NCBI RefSeq assembly: GCF_900106525.1
Contig: NZ_FNOG01000005.1
Location: 372,001 to 436,000, forward strand
Origin: Lysobacter enzymogenes
Lineage (GTDB): Bacteria; Pseudomonadota; Gammaproteobacteria; Xanthomonadales; Xanthomonadaceae
Reading direction: 5' to 3'
Length of the DNA: 64,000 nt
This document shows positions 46,236 through 53,975 of the stretch, piece after piece. Both the position numbers and the translations under genes were made by a program. The notes under the pieces are model-generated. The model was not told where the DNA came from and searched no databases. It was given only the letters and a program-made list of their open reading frames with translations. Numbering within the stretch: the first letter of the stretch is position 1; each line of letters starts with the position of its first letter.

Positions 46236-46280
46236 TGCGGTGGAATCCTTGCGTGGGGAGAGAGTCGTTTCGGGCCGGGC

Positions 46281-46649
46281 TCAGGCCTGCGCCAGCAGGC
46301 GCTGCAGGTGTTCGGCGATGCGGCCGGCGCGCGCCTGCACCGCGGCGGCCTGCGCCGGCGGCAATGTGTGTTCGCTGCAGCGGCGCCATAGCACCAGCCA
46401 ATGCGCGAACAGTTCCGGCTGGATGCGCCCGGCGTGGCGCAGATGCATTTGCGCCGGATTGCCGCGGTAGCGGCCGCTGCCGAGCATCAGCGAGGTCCAG
46501 AAATCGACCAGCCGGCGCTCGTGCGCGTCCCAGTCGTCGATCGCGGCGGCGAACACCGGGCCGAGCCGGTCGTCTTCGCGCACCGCGGCGTAGAAGCGGC
46601 GGACCAGCGCCGCCAGGGCGGCTTCGTCCAGATCATGAGAGCTGCGCAT
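46281..46649 (-). CDS. Group III truncated hemoglobin
   Basis: This 122-residue globin of the truncated group III (P) type has LAALVRRFYAAVREDDRLGP, followed by VFAAAIDDWDAHERRLVDFW and a proximal segment GNPAQMHLRHAGRIQPELF before AHWLVLW, where His72 or His69 is the likely heme ligand. Members are linked to NO or peroxide handling. The ATG at 46649 is preferred; an earlier ATG (MFKRGAM) overlaps the operator dyad. It is first in the trHb-hmp transcript, directly downstream of the palindrome expected to bind NsrR. Confidence 0.88.
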   Translation of the reverse strand: MRSSHDLDEAALAALVRRFYAAVREDDRLGPVFAAAIDDWDAHERRLVDFWTSLMLGSGRYRGNPAQMHLRHAGRIQPELFAHWLVLWRRCSEHTLPPAQAAAVQARAGRIAEHLQRLLAQA

Positions 46650-46664
46650 GGCGCCCCTCTTAAA

Positions 46665-46683
46665 CATTCATTACGAATGAATG
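46665..46683. promoter_or_regulatory. Operator dyad for NsrR-type regulator
   Basis: A 19-bp perfect inverted repeat, CATTCATT-ACG-AATGAATG, lies 15 bp upstream of the globin ATG in the 125-bp nsrR/trHb-hmp divergent region. Its size and AT-rich symmetry suit an Rrf2-family dimer. NsrR sites are normally AATATGCATTT-like 11-1-11 dyads, so this would be a species variant. Confidence 0.6.
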
Positions 46684-46774
46684 ATATTGCGCGCACCTAA
46701 AACATGCAAACAAAATGACTGTTATGATGCCGCGACCCGATGCCGCACCCCGGCTGCGCACCCGCCTTCCGCCG

Positions 46775-47197
46775 ATGAAACTGAGCCTGTACACCGACTA
46801 TTCCCTGCGCGTGCTGATCCACCTGGGCACGCACCCGGGCGAACTGGCGTCGATCGCGCAGATCGCCCAGGCTTACGGCATTTCCCACAGCCACCTGACC
46901 AAGGTGGTGCAGGATCTGGGCGCGGCCGGCTACATCGAGACCGTGCGCGGCCGCAACGGCGGCATCCGCCTGGGGCGCGCGCCGGCGAAGATCGGGCTGG
47001 GCGAGGTGGTGCGCCACACCGAAGCGCATTTCGATCTGGTCGATTGCAGCGGTTGCCTGATCGCGCCGGCCTGCGGCCTGCCGCCGATCCTGGCCGAGGC
47101 GACGCGGGCGTTCTTCGCGGTGCTCGATGGTTATACGGTGGCGGATCTGCTGGGCAAGCAGCGGGCGTTGCAGCGGTTGTTCGCTGTCGGCGGGTAG
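46775..47197 (+). CDS. nsrR: NsrR, NO-sensing Rrf2-family repressor
   Basis: This 140-residue protein starts MKLSLYTDYSLRVLIHLGTH, the standard NsrR beginning, with a winged helix through IAQAYGISHSHLTKVVQDLG and the wing TVRGRNGGIRLGR. Three cysteines, DCSGCLIAPAC (Cys91, Cys94, Cys100), fit the [Fe-S] cluster site that NO destroys. The position divergent from trHb-hmp, with a shared dyad, is the classical NsrR arrangement. An upstream in-frame ATG would add 20 residues not found in the family. Confidence 0.93.
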   Translation: MKLSLYTDYSLRVLIHLGTHPGELASIAQIAQAYGISHSHLTKVVQDLGAAGYIETVRGRNGGIRLGRAPAKIGLGEVVRHTEAHFDLVDCSGCLIAPACGLPPILAEATRAFFAVLDGYTVADLLGKQRALQRLFAVGG

Positions 47198-47267
47198 CGT
47201 TGGGCTTTTATGCGGGAGCGGTGCGAGCCGCGGATGCGACATCGTGCTTGCGGCGTAGGCCGATTCT

Positions 47268-47348
47268 CGCGGTCGCGACTTGCGTCGCTCCTACAGGGGC
47301 TTCGTTGCGACATTCCCGACTGTAGGAGCGACGCGAGTCGCGACCGCG
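47268..47348. repeat. Paired GTAG-type REP palindromes between nsrR and GH5 genes
   Basis: Two facing REP arms, CGCGGTCGCGACTTGCGTCG plus CTCCTACAG (47268-47296) and its inverse CTGTAGGAGCGACGCGAGTC (from 47320), form one BIME-like pair. It lies between the convergent stops of nsrR and the GH5 gene. The sequence is closest to the 43-kb array. Confidence 0.85.
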
Positions 47349-47373
47349 ACACCTCGCTTGCGACGCAAGCCCC

Positions 47374-48576
47374 CTACTCGCGGCCAGCCGACAACCGCTT
47401 GCGGATCGGTTCGAACACCGGCGTGGCCTTGCGCGGCACCGGGTCGGGCTTGCCCTGCTCCATCGCCTCCCAGTAACGCCAGTCGACTTTGCCTTTGCCC
47501 AGTTCGTAGTCCATCGCGTCCCAGGCGTCTTCGCGGAAGGCGTAGAAGGCCCAGTGCGCGCCGGCGCGGTCGAGCGCGGCGAGCACGTCGTCGAGGTAGC
47601 GCGCGCAGTCGTTCAACTGGCGCACGCAGCCGAATTCGCCGGCGACCAGTCGCGTGGCCGGCACCTCATGCGTCTTGGCCCAGTCGAAGGCCTGCGCCAG
47701 GTGCGCGGCGACGCGTTCGCGGTTCCAGGTCTGCTCGCCGTCGCCGTACGGGGCCGGGCCGGGATAGACGTAGGGCTTCGCGCGCTTGAGGTTGGGCGCG
47801 CTGGTGACCTGGTAGGGCTCGTACATGTGCACGCTGTAGAGCGTCTTGGCGTCGGCCAGCGGCGCCGGCCAGTAGTCGAAGCCGCCGGCCGAGGCGTACC
47901 AGCCGGCGTCGAGCATGATCGGGGTGTCGGGGTCGACTTCGCGGATCGCTTGCACGATGCGCTGGTAGAACGCCGGCAGGTCGCGCGCGCCGCCGCGCTG
48001 CGCTGCGTACCAGTCGCGGCGCTGCTGCGCGCTCGCGTATTCGCTGAGCCCGGCCTGTTTCTCCGGCGCCGGCTCGTTGATGAGGTTGTAAGCGGCGATG
48101 CCGGGCTGGTCCTTGAGTTCGCGCGCCAGATCGCGCCAGAACCGCGCGGCTGCCTCCCAATGTTCGCGGTCCTGCCACAGCCGGTCGTCGAAGCGGCCGC
48201 CGTTGTTCTGCGCCCAGCGCGAGTACGGCAGCGACAGCGGCGCGACCACGGTCTTCAGGCCGGCCGCGTCGGCGCGCGCCAGCGCCGCCTTCAGCGTCTT
48301 CAGGTCGGCCGGCGCCAGGCGCTGGTAGTCGTCGGCGTCGCCGATCAGGAAGTCGCGGCCTCCGGGCTTCCATTTATCGTAGGACAACCGCACCCAGCTC
48401 GCGCCGTAGCCGCGCAGCGCGGCGAAATAGGCCGCGTCCGGCGGCAAGCGGTTGAAGCTGTTGCCGCCGTGGCGCGGCGCGTCCCAAAAGCCGATCAGGT
48501 CGGCGGCCGCGGCCGGGCGCGGCGCGTTCAGGGCCACCAAGGCCAGGGCCAGCACAGGCAACGACAGACGGCGCAT
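47374..48576 (-). CDS. Secreted GH5-family glycoside hydrolase
   Basis: This is a 400-residue exported beta/alpha-barrel hydrolase. A signal peptide (LSLPVLALALVALNAPRPAAA) precedes LIGFWDAPRHGGNSFNRLPP. The acid/base glutamate is in AAYNLINEPAPEK (Glu168), and the nucleophile in RLVAGEFGCVRQLND (Glu314), with SVHMYEPYQVTS between them; this is the GH5 order. The likely substrate is a beta-1,4-linked glucan or mannan; the subfamily is not resolved. The ATG at 48576 is used because it directly precedes the signal peptide. The gene is divergent from the secreted endonuclease gene. Confidence 0.9.
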   Translation of the reverse strand: MRRLSLPVLALALVALNAPRPAAAADLIGFWDAPRHGGNSFNRLPPDAAYFAALRGYGASWVRLSYDKWKPGGRDFLIGDADDYQRLAPADLKTLKAALARADAAGLKTVVAPLSLPYSRWAQNNGGRFDDRLWQDREHWEAAARFWRDLARELKDQPGIAAYNLINEPAPEKQAGLSEYASAQQRRDWYAAQRGGARDLPAFYQRIVQAIREVDPDTPIMLDAGWYASAGGFDYWPAPLADAKTLYSVHMYEPYQVTSAPNLKRAKPYVYPGPAPYGDGEQTWNRERVAAHLAQAFDWAKTHEVPATRLVAGEFGCVRQLNDCARYLDDVLAALDRAGAHWAFYAFREDAWDAMDYELGKGKVDWRYWEAMEQGKPDPVPRKATPVFEPIRKRLSAGRE

Positions 48577-48792
48577 AGGCGATTTCGAGCGATCCCGGAA
48601 ACAGCGCTGCAGGCTAAGAACGCGCGGATGAACCTCGGGTGAGACCCGGCGGCGCGACAGATCCGGCAAAAGCGTGACCGCGTTAAAAGCGCTACTGCGT
48701 CGCGGAACCGGCTCAAGTCACATCGATTGTCACGAAGCCGTTCTATACGGCTGCAATTTTGTGCGCATCCAGCACGGACCGGACCCGCCCCG

Positions 48793-49563
48793 ATGAAATT
48801 CGCCGCCTGCCTCGCCGCTGTGGGTCTCGCCCTGGCCGCGCCCGCCGCCTTCGCTGCCGCCTGCACCAGCGCCCACAACGAGCAATACCCCAGCGGCCGC
48901 AAGCCGGTGCTGAGCAACGCCGACCTCAACGAGCAGACCCTGTCGATCTGCTACCAGGACTACAACCTGTACGCCTCCAAGGTCACCGGCACCAACCTGT
49001 GGTCGGCCCAGCATCTGACCCGGGCCAAGGTGATCGGCGCCGAATCGATCAACCGCATCGATTCCAATTTCTTCAGCGAGACCGGCTTCCCGACCAAGCA
49101 CGCCAGCTACACCAACAGCGGCTACGACCGCGGCCACATGATGCCGGCCGGCGACGCCTCGACCACGCCGGCGCAGAAGGAAACCTTCTCGGTCGCCAAC
49201 ATCGTGCCGCAGGCGCCCAAGCTCAACCGCGGCACCTGGGCGAGGATCGAGAGCCTGGTGCGCACCGTGGCCAAGGAATGGGACGAGGCCTACATCGTCA
49301 CCGGCCCCGACTTCGACGACATGAACACCACCATCGCCAGCGGCGCGGTGGTGGTGCCGAGCCAGACCTGGAAGGCGGTGTACGTGCCGTCGGCCAAGGT
49401 CGCCGGCGCCTATTGGTGCGTCAACAGCGACGCGTCGAGCTGCTCGCTGATTTCGCTGAACGAGCTCAAGCGCCGCGCCTTCGTCGATCCGTTCCCGAGC
49501 CTGGGCACGGCGTTGCGCGCGCAGACCTCCGCGGATTGGACCGACATTCTGGTTCTGCCCTGA
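48793..49563 (+). CDS. Secreted DNA/RNA non-specific endonuclease
   Basis: This 256-residue extracellular nuclease has a signal peptide MKFAACLAAVGLALAAPAAF followed by Cys-containing mature sequence ACTSAHNEQYPSG. The NUC_1 (Serratia nuclease) motif is YDRGHMMPAGD, with catalytic His115, followed by FSVANIVPQAPKLNRGTW bearing the metal-binding Asn. Cysteine pairs and VNSDASSCSLISLNELKRRA complete the domain. The role is likely degradation of environmental or prey nucleic acids, consistent with a predatory/lytic lifestyle. No inhibitor gene is adjacent, as expected for an exported enzyme. Confidence 0.92.
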   Translation: MKFAACLAAVGLALAAPAAFAAACTSAHNEQYPSGRKPVLSNADLNEQTLSICYQDYNLYASKVTGTNLWSAQHLTRAKVIGAESINRIDSNFFSETGFPTKHASYTNSGYDRGHMMPAGDASTTPAQKETFSVANIVPQAPKLNRGTWARIESLVRTVAKEWDEAYIVTGPDFDDMNTTIASGAVVVPSQTWKAVYVPSAKVAGAYWCVNSDASSCSLISLNELKRRAFVDPFPSLGTALRAQTSADWTDILVLP

Positions 49564-49855
49564 GCTTGCGGCTGCGCGCTCGATCGCGCGGCCGCGTCGC
49601 GGCTGCGGCTTCGGATCGGGCCGCTGCGGATCGGTGCGCTTCGACAGCGGCGCTAAGCTCGCGTCGCGACCCCACCGATTCTGGCGGCCGTCGCGAAGCA
49701 TGCTTGGCATCACGAAAACGCCGCGCCCTCCGGCGCGGCCGCTGCACGCCTGGGAGCGCCGTCGCGCTGTACTGGGTGCGTCGCTATCGCCGCTTTCCGG
49801 CACGCCCCCGGCGCGCCGGCGGATCGCGACGCCCCTCCCCCAGGAGTTGTCGATC

Positions 49856-50779
49856 ATGAAGTTGCACACCCACCTGCTCGCCGCCGCGCTGGCCGCGGCG
49901 GTGCTGCCGGCGGCGACCGCCTGCGCCAGCAGCCGGCCGCTCATCGTCGCCCACCGCGCCGGCACCGCCGACTATCCCGAGAACACCCTGCTGGCGATCC
50001 GCGGCGCGCTGGCCAACCGCGCCCAGGCGCTGTGGCTGAGCGTGCAGCTCAGCGCCGACGGCGTGCCGGTGCTGTACCGCCCGCAGGATCTGGCGACGCT
50101 GACCGATGCGCGCGGACCGGTGTCGCAGTACACCGCGGCGCAACTGGCCGGATTCAACGCCGGCTACCTGTTCCCCAACCCGGACCCGGCCGCGCCCAAT
50201 CCCTACCCGTACCGCGACCGCCCGCAGCCGCTGCCGAGCCTGGACTCGGCGCTGCAACTGATCGCCGGCCGGGTGCCGGTGATGCTGGACCTCAAGACCG
50301 CGCCGGACCAACGCCTGGTCGACGCGGTGGCGGCGGTGCTGGAACGGCGCCAGGCCTGGAACAACGTCCAGTTCTATTCCACCGAGTCGGGCTTCGACCC
50401 GATGCTGGCGCGGCATCCCAAGGCGCGCCGCTTCGAAACCCGCGACGCCACCCGCGGCCGCCTGCTGCAGGTGGCGCTGGAGCAACGCTGCGAGCCGCCG
50501 GCCGCGCCGGTGTGGACCGCGTTCGAACTGCGCCGCCGGCTGGAAGTGGAGGAAACCTTCACCCTCGGCGTCGGCGCCACCACGATTCCCGCGGCGACCC
50601 TGTGGACGCCGCAATCGGTGGCCTGCTTCCGCGAGCGCAGCGCGGCGGTGGGCATCCTGGTCATCGGCGTGAATTCATCCGACGACTACCGCCGCGCGGC
50701 CATGCTCGGCGCCGATGCGGTGCTGGTGGATTCGCCGGCCGCGGCGCGGCGCTGGAGCTTGCCGGCGCGGCGCCCTTAA
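49856..50779 (+). CDS. GDPD-like exported protein with missing catalytic residues
   Basis: This is a 307-residue protein with a signal peptide LLAAALAAAVLPAATA and the opening motif of glycerophosphodiester phosphodiesterases, IVAHRAGTADYPENTLLAIR (His33-Arg34, Glu42). The next motif should read E-x-D-V-x-x-T-x-D-G-x-x-V-x-x-H-D. Here it is LWLSVQLSADGVPVLYRPQD, with Trp60, Ser62 and Arg75 where Glu, Asp and His are expected. The C-terminal VLVDSP matches the usual barrel end. It is probably a non-canonical or inactive GDPD. It is expressed alone, 77 bp before the HdeD-like gene start. Confidence 0.82.
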   Translation: MKLHTHLLAAALAAAVLPAATACASSRPLIVAHRAGTADYPENTLLAIRGALANRAQALWLSVQLSADGVPVLYRPQDLATLTDARGPVSQYTAAQLAGFNAGYLFPNPDPAAPNPYPYRDRPQPLPSLDSALQLIAGRVPVMLDLKTAPDQRLVDAVAAVLERRQAWNNVQFYSTESGFDPMLARHPKARRFETRDATRGRLLQVALEQRCEPPAAPVWTAFELRRRLEVEETFTLGVGATTIPAATLWTPQSVACFRERSAAVGILVIGVNSSDDYRRAAMLGADAVLVDSPAAARRWSLPARRP

Positions 50780-50836
50780 GCCCCGGCCTCAACCTCCGGC
50801 GCCGCGCGATTTCCCGCCACGCCGGAGGCCTTGCGC

Positions 50837-51391
50837 ATGAACGCTCCCCTGATCGCCCATTTCGCCCGCCACTGGTGGGTGCTGCTGGTCTACGGCCTGA
50901 TCGGGCTGGGCTTCGGCATCGCCTGCTTCGTCGCGCCCGCGGCCAGCGTGGTCGCGCTGGTGTGGTCGTTCGGCCTGATGGCCTTGCTGGAGGGCGCGCT
51001 CAGCGCGGTGGCGCTGTTGTCCGGCCCGTCCGCGCTCGGCAAGGGCTGGCTAGCGCTGTATGCGCTGGCCTCGCTGGCGTTCGGTGCGCTGGCGCTGGTG
51101 CGGCCGCTGGCGATCGCCGATGCGCTCATCCTGCTGCTCGGGCTATGGCTGGTCGTCGGCGGCGTGCTGCGCGTGTTCTGGTCGGTCGCATTGCGCAAGG
51201 CCATCGACCACGAGTGGTTCCTGGCGCTGAGCGGGCTGCTGGTGCTGGCGCTGGGCGCGCTGTTGCTGCTGTATCCGCGCGTGGCGCTGGTCGGCGTGGT
51301 GTGGTGGATCGGCCTGGGCGCGCTGGTGTTCGGGCTGTTGCAGGTGTTCGTCGCGCTGCGCGTGCGCAGGCTTTCGCGCCTGCGGGTCTGA
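50837..51391 (+). CDS. HdeD/DUF308 family membrane protein
   Basis: This 184-residue inner-membrane protein has six hydrophobic segments in two repeats, typical of DUF308: WWVLLVYGLIGLGFGIACFV and WFLALSGLLVLALGALLLLY open the two halves. Segments such as GLMALLEGALSAVALLSG show the small-residue pattern of HdeD, an acid-stress-linked protein of unknown mechanism. It follows the GDPD-like gene on the same strand and converges with the DUF4287 gene. Confidence 0.9.
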   Translation: MNAPLIAHFARHWWVLLVYGLIGLGFGIACFVAPAASVVALVWSFGLMALLEGALSAVALLSGPSALGKGWLALYALASLAFGALALVRPLAIADALILLLGLWLVVGGVLRVFWSVALRKAIDHEWFLALSGLLVLALGALLLLYPRVALVGVVWWIGLGALVFGLLQVFVALRVRRLSRLRV

Positions 51392-51435
51392 GCGTTGCGC
51401 GGCGCGGGCCCGGACGCGCCGGGCCCGGGCCGGGC

Positions 51436-51876
51436 TCAGCCCTTGCCGGCCAGACGATAGGCGACCAGGGCGTTGGCATGGCCGTGGCCGAGGCCGTGCT
51501 TGCTCTTGAGCTCGGCCACCAGGTCCATGTGCTTGCGCGCGCCGAGCGCGTCGATGATCGCGAACCAATGCGCGACCAGTTTGCCGTAGGTCTTCTCGAT
51601 CGAGGGGAAGTACGAGGCCGGGCCTTTGACCTTGTCCGCGCTGGCGGCGGGCGCGGCGGCGGATTTGGCCGGTTTCGCGGCGGCCGACGGCTTCGCGGCG
51701 ACGGCGGTTTTCTTCGCGGCCTTGGCCGGCGCGCTGCGCGGGGCAGCGGATGCGGCGCTCGCGGTCTTCTTGCCGGCCGGCTTCTCGCTCGCGACCTTCT
51801 TGCTGGCGACTTTCTTGCTCGCGGTCTTGGCCGCAGGTTTCGCGGCGGGCGTCTTGGCTTTGCTGGCGGTGGCCAT
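51436..51876 (-). CDS. DUF4287 protein with histone-like Ala/Lys-rich N-terminus
   Basis: This is a 146-residue protein. Residues 1-85 are a low-complexity Ala/Lys/Pro/Ser tail (ASKKVASKKVASEKPAGKK and similar), like histone H1-type bacterial tails. Residues about 87-146 form a DUF4287 domain: GPASYFPSIEKTYGKLVAHW, then FAIIDALGARKHMDLVAELK and HGLGHGHANALVAYRLAGKG. DUF4287 alone has no known function; the basic tail suggests DNA binding (inference). The ATG at 51876 is favoured, as it directly starts the tail. Confidence 0.85.
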   Translation of the reverse strand: MATASKAKTPAAKPAAKTASKKVASKKVASEKPAGKKTASAASAAPRSAPAKAAKKTAVAAKPSAAAKPAKSAAAPAASADKVKGPASYFPSIEKTYGKLVAHWFAIIDALGARKHMDLVAELKSKHGLGHGHANALVAYRLAGKG

Positions 51877-52012
51877 GCGGACTCTCCTGAGGGAAGCCCG
51901 ATAGTGCGGCAAACGCGGACGCGGCGGAGGTGACAAATGTTAGATCGACTGCGCTGTGTCGGTGCTCGCTGCGGACGTATCGAATCGGACACGCACGCCC
52001 CGCTCCTTCGCG

Positions 52013-52849
52013 CTAACGCGGCGCCGCTTCGACGATGTCGAAACTCAGGCTGGTGAAGGTGGTTTCGAAATCGACTTCCGCGCCGGCCGGCAGCGGCCGG
52101 GTCCAGATCGCGTTCAACAGCCAGGTGCCGGCGCCCGGGGCTGCGAACTCGGCGCGGCCGGCACCGTCGGTACGGCGCGCGTCCAGCGGTTGCGCGTCGT
52201 CTTCCAGCCGGGTCAGCTTGACGAGCGCGCCGGGCAGCGGCCGGCCCTGCCACAGCACCCGCACCGGCAGCCGCGCGGCGCGCGCCTGCGGATCGGCGTC
52301 GAGCAGGATCTCCAGCGGCAGGCCCAGCGGCTGCGCCAGCAAGGCCGCGACCCCGGCCGGCGCCGGGCCGGCGCGCAGCAGCGCCTTGCTGCGGCGGCTG
52401 TAGCGCTCGGCGCCGTCGGCGTTCTCGCGGCCTTGCGCGCGGCGTTGCTCCAGCGCCGGGGTCAGGCCCTCGGCGCGCAGATAGTCGTTGAAGCGCGGCG
52501 CCGGCAGGCGGCTCTGCGCACCGGCATCGGTTTCCAACACCAACATCCAGGCGCCGGCCGGCACGGCGATGCGCGCATCGGCCGGCGCGCGCGGGTCGGG
52601 ACGCAGTTGCGCGCGCAGGTCGAGACGGCGGCCGTCGCCGCCGACCGCTTCGAAGCGCTGGATCCGCCGCGCCGGAATCGCCGAGCGCTGGCGGTCGCGG
52701 CCGTGGCCCACCTGCAAGGTCAGCGCGATCGCGGCTGCTGCGTCGCTGCGATAAGGCTCGGGCTGGATCCAGAAATCGTGCGCGGCGGCCGGCGCGGCGC
52801 AGGCCGACATCAACAAGGCGCTCGTGAGTAAAGACCAGATACGCGGCAT
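52013..52849 (-). CDS. DUF4198 exported protein, probable metal-uptake accessory
   Basis: This is a 278-residue protein with signal peptide LLTSALLMSACAAPAAA, after which the mature protein starts AHDFWIQPEPYR. This begins with an N-terminal His after cleavage, as in nickel-uptake DUF4198/NikM-like proteins. An Ig-like domain lies at about 190-278 (LPVRVLWQGRPLPGALVKLT, TDGAGRAEFAAPGAGTWLLN). DUF4198 proteins commonly neighbour nickel/cobalt transporters. It is last in the DUF4331-HupE-membrane protein-DUF4198 set (11-bp gap). Confidence 0.85.
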   Translation of the reverse strand: MPRIWSLLTSALLMSACAAPAAAHDFWIQPEPYRSDAAAAIALTLQVGHGRDRQRSAIPARRIQRFEAVGGDGRRLDLRAQLRPDPRAPADARIAVPAGAWMLVLETDAGAQSRLPAPRFNDYLRAEGLTPALEQRRAQGRENADGAERYSRRSKALLRAGPAPAGVAALLAQPLGLPLEILLDADPQARAARLPVRVLWQGRPLPGALVKLTRLEDDAQPLDARRTDGAGRAEFAAPGAGTWLLNAIWTRPLPAGAEVDFETTFTSLSFDIVEAAPR

Positions 52850-52860
52850 CGCAGTGCGTC

Positions 52861-53355
52861 CTATTCCAGATGATCGGGAAGATTGCCGGGCAAGGCCGGC
52901 GACCCGGTCGAAACCAGCATCAGCAGCGCCACCGCCAGCAGCCACGCGCCGCCGATGCGGACCGCGATGCCGCCGCCGCGCGCGGCCAACCAGTGCGCCG
53001 GCAACGCCAGCGCGAGGCAAACCGGCGACCACGGCGAAGGCGCGGACGCGGCCGGCGCTAAGCTCGCCCACGCCACGCAGACGCCGGCCGCGCAGGCGAG
53101 CATCCACGTCGCGCACTCGCGCACAGCCGGCGGCGCGTACAGCGCGCCTGCGACCGCCGCCGCGACGATCCAGCACGCCAGGGTCGGATACCGCGTCGAA
53201 GCCAACACAGCCGTCGCCGCGCCACAACCTGCGACCAACGCCCAGGCCGCAGCGAACGCCATCGCCGCATACCAGCCGACACGCGCCGGCACCAACCCCA
53301 ACAGCAAGCCCAGCGCCGCGCACAACACCGCCGGCGCCCACACCGCGCCGCTCAT
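52861..53355 (-). CDS. Unrecognised five-helix membrane protein in metal-uptake operon
   Basis: This 164-residue, strongly hydrophobic protein has about five membrane segments, for example VLCAALGLLLGLVPARVGWY and GAWLLAVALLMLVSTGSPAL. It is rich in Ala and Trp, with scattered Cys (AGCGAAT, LACWIV, ECATWMLACAAGVCVAW) but no clear metal motif. I do not recognise the family. Its ATG overlaps the hupE stop (ATGA), and it precedes the DUF4198 gene by 11 bp, so it is surely co-translated with a metal transporter. It could be an accessory subunit. Confidence 0.75.
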   Translation of the reverse strand: MSGAVWAPAVLCAALGLLLGLVPARVGWYAAMAFAAAWALVAGCGAATAVLASTRYPTLACWIVAAAVAGALYAPPAVRECATWMLACAAGVCVAWASLAPAASAPSPWSPVCLALALPAHWLAARGGGIAVRIGGAWLLAVALLMLVSTGSPALPGNLPDHLE

Positions 53356-53975
53356 GCGCGCAGCGCCGAAACCACGAATGCGACGCCGACCGCCGCCACC
53401 GCCGCGCCGAACCCACGCAACGCAACGGGACTGGCGCGCAGGCCGAGTTCGCCCAAGCCGATGCCGAACACATGCAGCAAGCCAGTGGCGAGCACGAAGC
53501 CCAGGCTGTAGCCGGCCGGATCGGCCGCGACCGGCAGCTCGCGGCCGTGCGCATAGCCGTGCAGCAGCGCGAAGCCCGCCACCAGCGCGCACGCCGCCCA
53601 CACCGGCGCGCGCCAGCGCCAGGCGATGCACGCGCCCAGGGCGAACACCGACAAGGCCACCCCGCCCTCCACCGCCGGCAACGGCAGGCCCCACAGCGCC
53701 AGCGCCGCGCCGGCGACCATCATCAGCGGGAAGGTGGTCGGCAGCGCCAGACGCAACGGCGATCCCAACTGCGCGCCCCAGGCGCCGACGCAGACCATCG
53801 CCAGCAGATGATCGCCGCCGCCGAACGGATGGGCGAAGCCGGCCGCGAATCCGGCGCCCGGCCCGCCGCCCGAGTGCGCGGCGGCCGCGCCGGCGTACAG
53901 GCACAGCGCCGAAGCGACGACCGCGCGCGTAGCGATCCGCGCACGCAAGAACGCGCAGCGACGCGCGACGCTCAC
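53352..53975 (-). CDS. HupE/UreJ family nickel/cobalt transporter
   Basis: This 207-residue membrane protein has the HupE signature AHPFGGGDHLLAMVCVGAWG (His49, Asp55, His56) and a histidine right after the signal peptide (AHSGGG, His34), both implicated in Ni/Co binding. Later GFALLHGYAHGRELP carries further histidines, followed by LLHVFGIGLGELG. It is translationally coupled to both neighbours (ATGA overlaps at 53972 and 53352). No hydrogenase or urease genes are in the window, so the metal may serve another enzyme. Confidence 0.92.
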   Translation of the reverse strand: MSVARRCAFLRARIATRAVVASALCLYAGAAAAHSGGGPGAGFAAGFAHPFGGGDHLLAMVCVGAWGAQLGSPLRLALPTTFPLMMVAGAALALWGLPLPAVEGGVALSVFALGACIAWRWRAPVWAACALVAGFALLHGYAHGRELPVAADPAGYSLGFVLATGLLHVFGIGLGELGLRASPVALRGFGAAVAAVGVAFVVSALRA

